From the NCBI RefSeq assembly GCF_000717025.1, contig NZ_JNXG01000004.1, forward strand, positions 319,339 through 383,338: a stretch of 64,000 nt of DNA. The letters run 5' to 3'. The notes beneath the pieces were generated by a model. The model was not told where the DNA came from and did not search any database. It worked only from the letters and a program-made list of their open reading frames with translations. Source of the DNA: Streptomyces atroolivaceus (GTDB taxonomy: Bacteria > Actinomycetota > Actinomycetes > Streptomycetales > Streptomycetaceae). The first letter of the stretch is position 1. Every line of letters starts with the position of its first letter. The position numbers were made by a program, and so were the translations under genes. This document shows positions 56,741-64,000 of this stretch, piece after piece.

Positions 56741-56792
56741 GACGCTATCTATCATAACCGCTTCATGTCAGCTTGACGATGCCGATAGCGTC
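56741..56792. promoter_or_regulatory. Inverted repeat between nadA and erpA
   Basis: Perfect 9-base arms GACGCTATC (56741-56749) and GATAGCGTC (56784-56792), 34 bases apart, in the 230-base divergent region. It could be two operator half sites for a regulator of NAD or Fe-S genes. A TTATGAT on the minus strand in between may be a nadA -10. Confidence 0.4.
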
Positions 56793-56926
56793 GATGTGAC
56801 GCATCCCCCCGCGCATGCGGTGTGCGAGCATGAAGGGAACAGACACGCGCCTGGCCCGGAATGAATCCGCGGCCCCGATGGTTGGACCGTCGGCAAGCAG
56901 TCCGTACAACCCCGGGAGAGAAGCAG

Positions 56927-57283
56927 ATGTCCGTATCGGACGAGACCACCACCGTGAGCGACGGCATCCTCCTGTCCGACGCCGCCGCAGCCAAGGTCAA
57001 GACCCTGCTGGAGCAGGAGGGCCGGGACGACCTCGCGCTGCGCGTCGCCGTTCAGCCCGGAGGCTGCTCGGGCCTGCGGTACCAGCTCTTCTTCGACGAG
57101 CGCTCGCTCGACGGGGACGTCGTGAAGGACTTCGACGGCGTCAAGGTCGTCACCGACCGGATGAGTGCCCCGTACCTGGGCGGCGCCTCCGTCGACTTCG
57201 TGGACACCATCGAGAAGCAGGGCTTCACGATCGACAACCCGAACGCCACGGGCTCCTGCGCCTGCGGTGACTCCTTCAGCTGA
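56927..57283 (+). CDS. erpA: Iron-sulfur cluster insertion protein (ErpA/HesB/IscA type)
   Basis: 118 residues. A-type carrier that delivers Fe-S clusters to target proteins. Cluster Cys47 (GGCSGL), Cys111 and Cys113 (SCACGDSF). ATG with GGGAGAG upstream. Divergent from nadA, itself an Fe-S enzyme, which fits a direct supply role. Confidence 0.94.
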   Translation: MSVSDETTTVSDGILLSDAAAAKVKTLLEQEGRDDLALRVAVQPGGCSGLRYQLFFDERSLDGDVVKDFDGVKVVTDRMSAPYLGGASVDFVDTIEKQGFTIDNPNATGSCACGDSFS

Positions 57284-57298
57284 ACCCCGAGCCGTACC

Positions 57299-57340
57299 GA
57301 CAGCGGCGGCGCTCCCGGATCCGGGAACGCCGCCGCTGTC
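57299..57340 (+). terminator. erpA terminator
   Basis: Perfect 13-base stem GACAGCGGCGGCG / CGCCGCCGCTGTC, with an inner TCCCGGATCCGGGA palindrome in the loop. Confidence 0.88.
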
Positions 57341-57387
57341 GTCCGCGCGTACGGAACGCGGGTGGGCGGAAGCCAGGTGCGCGGGAC

Positions 57388-58836
57388 TCAGGCGCGCGGC
57401 ACCGTCTCGCCCGACTCCGCGTCCACCACCTTCCGGCCGTCCAGCGGCGCGTCCAGCGTCACCGTCCGGGTCAGCTCCTTGGCGATCATGATGCAGGCCT
57501 TGCCGGGATCCGGCTTCGACTCGGTCACGGTGACCCGTACCGTGCCGCCGTCCTCCGTGGCGCGTGCCGCATACGTGCTGCACACGCCGCCCCAGAACAT
57601 CACCTCCAGCGTCCGGCCGTCCGAACTGTACGAGGTGACGTCCGGGCCCGTGCCCGTGCTTCCGGGGTCCTTCGTGGGCTCCGGGGACGGCTCGGCGCTC
57701 GCCTCCGTCACGTGGTCCGGGTCCACCGCCACCTGGGCGACCGTGTGCCCGGGGCCGCCCCCTTCGGGCCGTACGGAGAAGAGCCACGAGGGCACGAGGA
57801 TCTGCTCGCCGTCCGCGTACCGCGCCGCGAGCCCGAACTCGGCCTTCTCGACCGTCGCCGTGGCAGCCGGCTGAGTGGCGCCGCAGTCGGTCTTCGGCGG
57901 CGCAGGATCCCCCTCCAGAGGTGCTGGGGTCGCGCAGCCGCCGATGCCGGACTTCGCGGCCCGCCCGCTGTCCGCGTTCAGCCGCTCCAACGCGTCGTCC
58001 GCGCCGGTCACCGGATAGCTGTCACCCTTCTCCAGGCTCTTCAGATGCCCGCTGCCGCCGACGATCTCGCCTCCGGCGCCCACCTGGATCCCGGTCGACC
58101 AGCCGTACGTCGGCAGCCCGCCCACCACCGGGTCGGCGTTCACCACGCGTACGGAACCCATCAGCTGGTCCGCGTCGAGCGCGGCGCCGTCCTGGCCCAC
58201 GGCCTTCAGTACCGGGGCCGCCGCAGCCCTGGCGGCCTTCTCGCTCACCGGCGAGCCCGTACCGGTGCCCGGCGACGTGTCCTTCGAGCAGGCCGCGGCC
58301 GACTCGCAGGCGTCCGGGCCGCCGGAGCCGTACCGGGCGAAGGTCCAGGTGCCCGGAGCCTGCTTGGTCACCCGCAGGAACGGCCCTGAGCCGTCCCCGT
58401 CACTGCCCACCTTCCAGGCCGTGCCCTCGGTGCGCGGTGTTCCCCGCACGCCGAGTGCCTTCGCGAGGCGTGCCACCTCGGCCGCGGTCACCGTGCCCGT
58501 CGCCCGGTGGACGGCGGCCTCGTCCGGGCCGTCGGGCAGCTCTCCCGAGGCGCGGTGGACGGTCCCGTCGCCATGGGGATCCGGCTCACCCGGTGCGATG
58601 CCCCGCGAGGGCGCGGAGGGCCCGCTCTCCGCCGAGACGTCGAGCGAGAGCAGCGGGGGAGAGCCGGTACCGGGGTCGGGAAGAAGGCCGGGGGCGGCCT
58701 CGCCCGAGGTGTTCGACGCCCAATAGGCGCCGCCCCCGCCGGCCAGCAGCACCGCTGCCGCCACCGAGGCCACGGCGAGGGGCGAACGCCGCCGCCGGGA
58801 ACCGGTCACGTCGTTCTCGGATTGCTCGGTGCTCAC
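57388..58836 (-). CDS. Membrane-anchored extracytoplasmic protein, unknown function
   Basis: 482 residues. GTG at 58836 with AAGGAG seven bases upstream. Short basic cytoplasmic start (GSRRRRSP), one membrane segment LAVASVAAAVLLAGGGGAYWA, then a long Gly/Pro/Asp-rich extracytoplasmic domain. Several Cys (ACESAAACSKD, IGGCATPAP, KTDCGATQ, GVCSTYAA) suggest disulfides. Repeated HRASGELP / HRATGTVTAAEVARLAKALGV segments hint at a sensor or anti-sigma-like protein, but I recognise no family. Minus strand, convergent with erpA. Confidence 0.75.
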   Translation of the reverse strand: MSTEQSENDVTGSRRRRSPLAVASVAAAVLLAGGGGAYWASNTSGEAAPGLLPDPGTGSPPLLSLDVSAESGPSAPSRGIAPGEPDPHGDGTVHRASGELPDGPDEAAVHRATGTVTAAEVARLAKALGVRGTPRTEGTAWKVGSDGDGSGPFLRVTKQAPGTWTFARYGSGGPDACESAAACSKDTSPGTGTGSPVSEKAARAAAAPVLKAVGQDGAALDADQLMGSVRVVNADPVVGGLPTYGWSTGIQVGAGGEIVGGSGHLKSLEKGDSYPVTGADDALERLNADSGRAAKSGIGGCATPAPLEGDPAPPKTDCGATQPAATATVEKAEFGLAARYADGEQILVPSWLFSVRPEGGGPGHTVAQVAVDPDHVTEASAEPSPEPTKDPGSTGTGPDVTSYSSDGRTLEVMFWGGVCSTYAARATEDGGTVRVTVTESKPDPGKACIMIAKELTRTVTLDAPLDGRKVVDAESGETVPRA

Positions 58837-58923
58837 CGGATCGCTCCTTCGACTGCGTAGCCGCCACAGGCTCATCGTCCGTCCCCGGATGGGGGACGAC
58901 GGTGGGACGGAGCAGAGGGGCGC

Positions 58924-58952
58924 GCGGTTCCCCGGCTATGCGGGGGAACCGC
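58924..58952 (-). terminator. Terminator of the small gene at 58966
   Basis: Stem GCGGTTCCCC / GGGGAACCGC with a nine-base loop, 14 bases beyond the stop of the small minus-strand gene. Confidence 0.75.
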
Positions 58953-58965
58953 CCCGTGCGGCCGG

Positions 58966-59163
58966 TCAGTCCCCGTAGTCGGACATGGCGTCGATCAGAC
59001 GGGCGGACGACGGCGGCACCGTGACGCCGTGGATGCGGGAGGGTTCCACCGGCTTCGTGGCGGTCTTCGCGGGTACGACCCAGTGCGGCGCCATCCGCGC
59101 GCAGTCACCGCGCAGCTCGGCCAGGCTCATCTCGGACTCACGCGGAACGATGGTGTTCGACAT
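58966..59163 (-). CDS. Small conserved hypothetical protein
   Basis: 65 residues: MSNTIVPRESEMSLAELRGDCARMAPHWVVPAKTATKPVEPSRIHGVTVPPSSARLIDAMSDYGD. One Cys. No domain I know. ATG at 59163. It is divergent from the PfkB kinase gene. Short and without strong SD, but codon bias is good. Confidence 0.65.
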   Translation of the reverse strand: MSNTIVPRESEMSLAELRGDCARMAPHWVVPAKTATKPVEPSRIHGVTVPPSSARLIDAMSDYGD

Positions 59164-59190
59164 ATCCGCACCGTACGCACGGTAGCGCTC

Positions 59191-59252
59191 GGGTAGAAAG
59201 ACCTACTATCGGGTAGTTTTGGCCATTCGGGCACGCTGGTGTTACCGGGTAG
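59191..59252. promoter_or_regulatory. Three GGGTAG repeats upstream of the PfkB kinase
   Basis: GGGTAG at 59191-59196, 59211-59216 and 59247-59252, with CTAC just before the second (CTAC-TATCG-GGTAG). Candidate binding sites in the 157-base divergent region. Confidence 0.35.
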
Positions 59253-59320
59253 CGTGAACTGTCATGCCGTCCCGGAGGGGGCCTCGCGCGTCCCTTCGCC
59301 TTCCGCAGGAGCAGCTCCCC

Positions 59321-60295
59321 GTGCGCATTGCAGTCACCGGCTCCATCGCCACAGACCATCTCATGACCTTCCCCGGCCGATTCGCGGACCAGCTGGTCGC
59401 CGATCAGCTGCACACGGTCTCGCTCTCCTTCCTGGTGGACAACCTCGACGTGCGCCGCGGCGGTGTCGGGGCCAACATCGCCTTCGGGATGGGCGTGCTC
59501 GGTACGAAGCCGATCCTGGTCGGTGCCGCCGGGGCCGACTTCGACGACTACCGCGCCTGGCTCGACCGGCACGGCGTCGACACGGACTCGATCCGCATCT
59601 CCGAGGTCCTGCACACGGCGCGCTTCGTCTGCACGACGGACTCCGACCACAACCAGATCGGTTCCTTCTACACGGGCGCGATGAGCGAGGCCCGGCTGAT
59701 CGAGCTCAAGAGCGTCGCCGACCGCGTGGGCGGCCTCGACCTCGTCTCCATCGGGGCCGACGACCCCGAGGCGATGCTCCGGCACACCGAGGAGTGCCGC
59801 TCGCGGGGCATCCCGTTCGCCGCCGACTTCTCGCAGCAGATCGCCCGGATGGACGGCGAGGAGATCCGCATCCTGCTCGACGGTGCGACGTACCTCTTCT
59901 CCAACGAGTACGAGAAGGGGCTCATCGAGTCCAAGACCGGCTGGAGCGACGAGGAGATCCTCTCCAGGGTCGGCCACCGCGTCACCACCCTCGGCGCCCG
60001 CGGCGTCCGCATCGAGCGGGCCGGCGAGGACCCCGTCGAGGTCGGCTGCGCGGAGGAGGAGCGGAAGGCCGACCCGACCGGCGTCGGCGACGCGTTCCGG
60101 GCGGGCTTCCTCTCCGGCCTCGCCTGGAACGTGGGCCTGGAGCGCGCCGCCCAGGTCGGCTGCATGCTCGCGACCCTGGTCATCGAGACGGTCGGCACCC
60201 AGGAGTACACCCTGCGCCGCACCAACTTCATGGACCGCTTCACCAAGGCCTACGGGGACGAGGCGGCCTCCGAGGTCAGGAAGCACCTCTCCTAG
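59321..60295 (+). CDS. PfkB family carbohydrate kinase
   Basis: 324 residues. MRIAVTGSIATDHLMTFPGRF, RRGGVGANIAFGMGVLG (substrate loop) and the catalytic DPTGVGDAFRAGFLSGLAW (Asp base) define the ribokinase/PfkB fold. Substrate not readable; adenosine kinases and sugar kinases both occur in this group. The GTG at 59321 has AGGAGC upstream. Convergent with the cysteine desulfurase gene. Confidence 0.92.
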   Translation: MRIAVTGSIATDHLMTFPGRFADQLVADQLHTVSLSFLVDNLDVRRGGVGANIAFGMGVLGTKPILVGAAGADFDDYRAWLDRHGVDTDSIRISEVLHTARFVCTTDSDHNQIGSFYTGAMSEARLIELKSVADRVGGLDLVSIGADDPEAMLRHTEECRSRGIPFAADFSQQIARMDGEEIRILLDGATYLFSNEYEKGLIESKTGWSDEEILSRVGHRVTTLGARGVRIERAGEDPVEVGCAEEERKADPTGVGDAFRAGFLSGLAWNVGLERAAQVGCMLATLVIETVGTQEYTLRRTNFMDRFTKAYGDEAASEVRKHLS

Positions 60296-60360
60296 CAAGG
60301 GCAGCGGAAGCCCAGGGGCTCACAGGAGCGCCTCACCGGCACACAGGAGAGCTCACGGGC

Positions 60361-61743
60361 TCACCGGAGCCGGCGGACCACATAGGCCGAGCCTCGGTCC
60401 GCCGGCTCCTCGCCCACGTACTCCTGCTCGCGCATCGCGCACCAGGCCGGGATGTCGAGGCGTGCGGCCTCGTCGTCCGAGAGCACCGTCACCGTGCCGC
60501 CCACCGGTACCCCTCCGATCACCTTTGCGAGCTCGATCACCGGGATCGGGCAGCGCCTGCCGAGCGCGTCGACCACGAGCGAGGTCCGGGGCGCGGGGGC
60601 GGCGGCCGCCGGAACAGGAGCGCCGAGCTTCTCCCGTACGTCGGACACCACGCCCGGGAGCGCACCGAGGAAGCCGTCGACCTCCTCGTCCGTCGTCCCG
60701 GCCGGAAGGGACACGCGGACGTTTCCCTCCGTGAGCACCCCCATCGCCTTGAGGACGTGGCTGGGCGTCAGGGTGCTGCTCGTGCAGGACGATCCGGACG
60801 ACACGGAGAAACCGGCCCGGTCCAGCTCGTGGAGCAGTGTCTCTCCGTCGACATAGAGACAGGAGAAGGTGACCAGATGCGGCAGTCGCCGGACCGGGTC
60901 GCCGACCACCTCCACGTCGGGCACCAGTGACCCGACCGCCGCCCGGATCCGGTCCACCAGGGCGCGCAGCCGTACGGCCTCCGCCGCGGCCTCCGCGCGC
61001 ACCGCCCGCAGCGAGGCCGCCGCCGCCACGATCGCCGGGATGTTCTCGAAGCCGGGGGCCCGGCCCGACTCCCGCTCGTCGACGGGACCTCGCGGTGCGA
61101 ACCGGACCCCCTTGCGCACGGCGAGCAGCCCGACCCCGGCCGGCCCGCCCCACTTGTGGGCGCTCGCGGCCAGCAGTGACCAGCGGCCGGGCACCGGTCC
61201 CCAGCCCAGCGACTGCGCGGCGTCCACCATCAGCGGCACGCCCGCCGCGGCGCAGATCTCGGCGGTCTCCGCCACCGGCTGTTCGGTCCCCACCTCGTGG
61301 TTGGCGGACTGCAGACAAGCCAGGGCGGTGTCCGGGCGGAGGGCCCGGCCGTACGCCGCGGGGTCCACCGCCCCGGTCCGGTCCACCGGGACCTCGCTGA
61401 AGGAACCACCCTCCGCGGCGAGGGCCCCGGCGCAGTGGATCACCGAGGAGTGCTCGACGGCGGAGAGCACCAGGTGGCGGCCGACACGCCGACGCCCGGC
61501 GAGAGCCCCGGCCACCGCCGAATGCACCGCCCGGGTGCCTGACGAGGTGAACACCAGCTCGTCCGGACGGCAGCCGACCGCCTCCGCCGCGGCCTCCCTG
61601 GCCGCGTCCAGCAGCAGCGCGGCCCGTCGGCCCTCGCGGTGGAGCCGGGCTGGATCGGCCCAGCCCTCGTCCAGGGAGGCAAGCAGCGCCTGGCGGGCGA
61701 CGGGGTGCAGGGGGGCGGAGGAAGCCGCATCGAAGTAGGGCAC
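60361..61743 (-). CDS. Cysteine desulfurase fused to a TusA-type sulfur carrier
   Basis: 460 residues. Class V aminotransferase fold: PLP Lys197 (SAHKWGGPAG) and nucleophilic Cys320 on the mobile loop (SSGSSCTSSTLTPSHVLKAMG), as in NifS/IscS. The C-terminal 75 residues are a TusA domain with its Cys398 in VDALGRRCPIPVIELAKVI. So sulfur taken from cysteine could move directly to an in-cis carrier. Start GTG at 61743. Divergent from ctaC. The final acceptor (tRNA, molybdopterin or Fe-S) is not indicated. Confidence 0.92.
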   Translation of the reverse strand: MPYFDAASSAPLHPVARQALLASLDEGWADPARLHREGRRAALLLDAAREAAAEAVGCRPDELVFTSSGTRAVHSAVAGALAGRRRVGRHLVLSAVEHSSVIHCAGALAAEGGSFSEVPVDRTGAVDPAAYGRALRPDTALACLQSANHEVGTEQPVAETAEICAAAGVPLMVDAAQSLGWGPVPGRWSLLAASAHKWGGPAGVGLLAVRKGVRFAPRGPVDERESGRAPGFENIPAIVAAAASLRAVRAEAAAEAVRLRALVDRIRAAVGSLVPDVEVVGDPVRRLPHLVTFSCLYVDGETLLHELDRAGFSVSSGSSCTSSTLTPSHVLKAMGVLTEGNVRVSLPAGTTDEEVDGFLGALPGVVSDVREKLGAPVPAAAAPAPRTSLVVDALGRRCPIPVIELAKVIGGVPVGGTVTVLSDDEAARLDIPAWCAMREQEYVGEEPADRGSAYVVRRLR

Positions 61744-61903
61744 ACCGTCACGCTAGCCCGCAGGGGGCGTGACCAGGCGACCGGCCGCCGTGGTGGCGGG
61801 GGAGAGGGGGCGTCAGATGGCGGCCGGAGGCTCGCATTCCATCCCTTCGGGGTGTCGTGCGGCGCGTTGGGCACCCTCCCCGCGCGGCCCCAAATAGCGT
61901 CCA

Positions 61904-61934
61904 GTAGGGTTTGGTCCGCATAAACATCCAAACC
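61904..61934 (+). promoter_or_regulatory. ctaC promoter -10 and inverted repeat
   Basis: TAGGGT at 61904-61909 is a possible -10 for ctaC; GGGTTTGG (61906-61913) and CCAAACCC (61927-61934) form an inverted repeat around the expected transcription start. A repressor bound here would block ctaCD. Confidence 0.4.
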
Positions 61935-62015
61935 CCTGCCCGCGTCAGGGCCGGCGACCGACCAAGTGAGACGGCCGCGCCGACCGTGCGGGCGAGACTC
62001 TCGGGAAGGCGCTAC

Positions 62016-62984
62016 GTGAGTCCCAACGGCTCCGACCGCTCGTCGCGGCGCCCGATGCGGCGGAAGCTGCCGCAGGTGCTGACTGCGGGCCTGGTCCTGG
62101 CGACGGCCTCCGGTTGTTCATACAACTGGGAGGATTTCCCCCGCCTCGGTATGCCCACCCCGGTAACGGAAGAGGCCCCTCGGATCCTCTCCCTCTGGCA
62201 GGGCTCGTGGGCGGCAGCGCTCGCCACGGGCGTCCTTGTCTGGGGGCTGATCCTGTGGAGCGTCATCTTCCACCGGCGAAGCAGGACCAAGGTGGAGGTA
62301 CCCCAGCAGACCAGGTACAACATGCCTATCGAGGCGCTGTACACAGTGGTCCCCCTCATCATCGTCTCGGTGTTCTTCTACTTCACCGCGCGCGATGAAT
62401 CGAAGCTCCTCGAGCTCACTCCGAAGCCCGCCCACACCATCAACGTGGTCGGCTACCAGTGGAGCTGGGGTTTCAACTACATCGAGAAGGTGGAGGGCCA
62501 GCCCTCCGCCGGCGACGAGATCCCCAAGGAGCTCGACGCCATCCCCGACAAGTACCGCAAGGACTTCCCCGAGGGCGCCGGCGGCGTCTACGACGTGGGC
62601 ATCCCCGGTACGCGCAACCCGCAGAACGGCAACCCGGGCCCGACCCTGTGGCTGCCGAAGGGCGAGAAGGTCCGCTTCGTGCTGACTTCGCGTGACGTCA
62701 TCCACTCCTTCTGGGTGGTGCCGTTCCTCATGAAGCAGGACGTCATTCCGGGCCACACCAACTCCTTCGAGGTCACGCCGAAGAAGGAGGGCACCTACAT
62801 GGGTAAGTGCGCCGAGCTCTGCGGCGTCGACCACTCCCGGATGCTCTTCAACGTCAAGATCGTCTCTCCCGAGCGTTACCAGCAGCACCTCAAGGAGCTG
62901 GCGGAGAAGGGTCAGACGGGCTACGTGCCGGCAGGCATCGAGCAGACGGACCCGGCCAGGAATGCGGAGACGAACAAACTGTGA
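62016..62984 (+). CDS. ctaC: Cytochrome c oxidase subunit II
   Basis: 322 residues. Carries the CuA site of aa3 oxidase: [12 protein letters not shown] with the two Cys, His and Met ligands, and an upstream His in DVIHSFWVV. Signal sequence with lipobox-like ATASGC (lipidated Cys), then two helices ([20 protein letters not shown] and [17 protein letters not shown]). The GTG at 62016 has GGAAGG seven bases upstream. It overlaps the ctaD start by GTGA. Confidence 0.96.
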   Translation: MSPNGSDRSSRRPMRRKLPQVLTAGLVLATASGCSYNWEDFPRLGMPTPVTEEAPRILSLWQGSWAAALATGVLVWGLILWSVIFHRRSRTKVEVPQQTRYNMPIEALYTVVPLIIVSVFFYFTARDESKLLELTPKPAHTINVVGYQWSWGFNYIEKVEGQPSAGDEIPKELDAIPDKYRKDFPEGAGGVYDVGIPGTRNPQNGNPGPTLWLPKGEKVRFVLTSRDVIHSFWVVPFLMKQDVIPGHTNSFEVTPKKEGTYMGKCAELCGVDHSRMLFNVKIVSPERYQQHLKELAEKGQTGYVPAGIEQTDPARNAETNKL

Positions 62985-64000
62985 GCATCCTCAATGAATC
63001 CCAGGGTGCCGCGGCAGCAGACCTCTCGTTCGAGGACGAACTGCCGGTGCGGCGCAAGCAGCCGGGGAGTGCCGTCGTCAAGTGGCTGACCACCACCGAC
63101 CACAAGACGATCGGCACGATGTACCTGGTCACATCGTTCGCCTTCTTCTGCATCGGTGGCCTCCTGGCGCTCTTCATGCGCGCCGAGCTGGCCCGTCCGG
63201 GTACGCAGATCATGTCGAACGAGCAGTTCAACCAGGCGTTCACGATGCACGGCACGATCATGCTGCTGATGTTCGCGACGCCGCTGTTCGCAGGATTCGC
63301 GAACTGGATCATGCCGCTGCAGATCGGCGGCTTCGGCACGATCCTCGGGTCGGTCAACTTCATCACCACGATCATCTGCATGCGCGCCCCCGGCATGACG
63401 ATGTTCCGCATGCCGATCTTCACCTGGAACGTCCTGCTGACCGGTGTCCTGGTCCTGCTGGCCTTCCCGGTCCTCGCCGCCGCGCTCTTCGCGCTGGAGG
63501 TGGACCGTAAATTCGGCGCACATATCTTCGATGCGTCCAACGGTGGCGCATTGCTCTGGCAACACCTCTTCTGGTTCTTCGGCCATCCAGAGGTGTACAT
63601 CATCGCGCTACCGTTCTTCGGAATCATTTCCGAGATCATCCCGGTCTTCAGCCGCAAGCCGATGTTCGGTTATGTGGGCCTGATCAGCGCGACGATCGCC
63701 ATCGCCGGCCTTTCGGTGACGGTGTGGGCTCACCACATGTACGTCACCGGCGGTGTGCTGTTGCCGTTCTTCTCCTTCATGACGTTCCTCATCGCGGTTC
63801 CGACCGGTGTGAAGTTCTTCAACTGGATCGGCACGATGTGGAAGGGGTCGTCGGTGGTCTGACCGGCGTGATCCTGGCCTCGCCGCCGCTGGACTTCCAC
63901 ATCTCCGACTCGTACTTCGTCGTCGCGCACTTCCACTACGTCGTCTTCGGCACCGTGGTCTTCGCGATGTTCGCCGGATTCCACTTCTGGTGGCCGAAGT
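62981..64000 (+). pseudogene. ctaD: Cytochrome c oxidase subunit I, damaged by two internal deletions (3' end beyond window)
   Basis: The start GTG overlaps the ctaC stop and the first 115 codons are normal ([28 protein letters not shown]). At about 63326 the text WIMPLQIG runs straight into [11 protein letters not shown]; family members have about 65 more residues there (helices III-IV). At about 63850, GTMWKGS should continue with [24 protein letters not shown]; instead about 18 codons are missing and the frame shifts, giving a TGA at 63860-63862. The proper continuation ([32 protein letters not shown]) resumes one frame over and stays open to the window end. CuB His-Tyr (GHPEVYI) and HHMY are kept. 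Without a sequencing error the protein cannot work. Confidence 0.85.

Overview
The window is a piece of a high-GC actinobacterial chromosome, almost certainly Streptomyces. The third codon positions are nearly all G or C, GTG and TTG starts are common, and the genes (two glutamine synthetases with GlnR-type operators, lipoate genes, a pyruvate dehydrogenase set, cobalamin genes, ctaC/ctaD) follow an order I remember from the Streptomyces coelicolor core, roughly SCO2226 down to SCO2155. I found no tRNA, rRNA, insertion sequence or CRISPR array, and noticed no in-frame TTA codon in the genes I accept.

Layout. 1-13 kb: the 3' part of a secreted amylase-pullulanase, a small isomerase with a convergent TetR regulator, a membrane protein with a sigma-like N-terminus, a lipoprotein, a DUF1996 protein, a two-component pair and an OmpR-type winged-helix regulator. 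12.8-22.6 kb: glnII and glnA, each with a clear four-element GlnR box, flank small metabolic genes and an accessory three-gene operon at 16.8-20.4 kb. 22.1-30.9 kb: RDD protein, DUF4191 protein, lipA/lipB, an NsdA-like regulator, a flavin amine oxidase-like protein, an epimerase and a GNAT protein. 30.9-41.4 kb: DUF4240 and WYL proteins, then aceE, a GntR regulator, the dihydrolipoyl acyltransferase, lpd and pepA. 41.6-45.7 kb: cobS, cobT and a cobU fusion. 46-55.4 kb: a PDZ protease, a methyltransferase, a DUF3043 protein, pspA with its partner, a second two-component pair and an RND pump. 55.5-64 kb: nadA, erpA, two proteins of unknown function, a PfkB kinase, a cysteine desulfurase-TusA fusion, ctaC and a damaged ctaD.

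How the genes fit together. Nitrogen assimilation (glnII, glnA, possibly a GlnRII-like regulator) frames the left half. LipA/LipB supply the lipoyl group used by the E2 protein that works with AceE and Lpd. NadA, ErpA, LipA and the cysteine desulfurase fusion form a scattered iron-sulfur and sulfur theme. The cobalamin genes complete nucleotide-loop assembly.

The most interesting part is the operon at 16805-20397: a BesD/HalD-like Fe(II)/2-oxoglutarate oxygenase that keeps the metal-binding Asp (so a predicted hydroxylase), a SAM methyltransferase, and a carnitine/choline acyltransferase-family protein in which two carnitine-binding residues are replaced. I infer a pathway that hydroxylates, methylates and O-acylates an amino-acid-like molecule, a carnitine-like logic with a different product. 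The second notable point is ctaD, which carries two internal deletions, the second with a frameshift, although ctaC upstream is intact.
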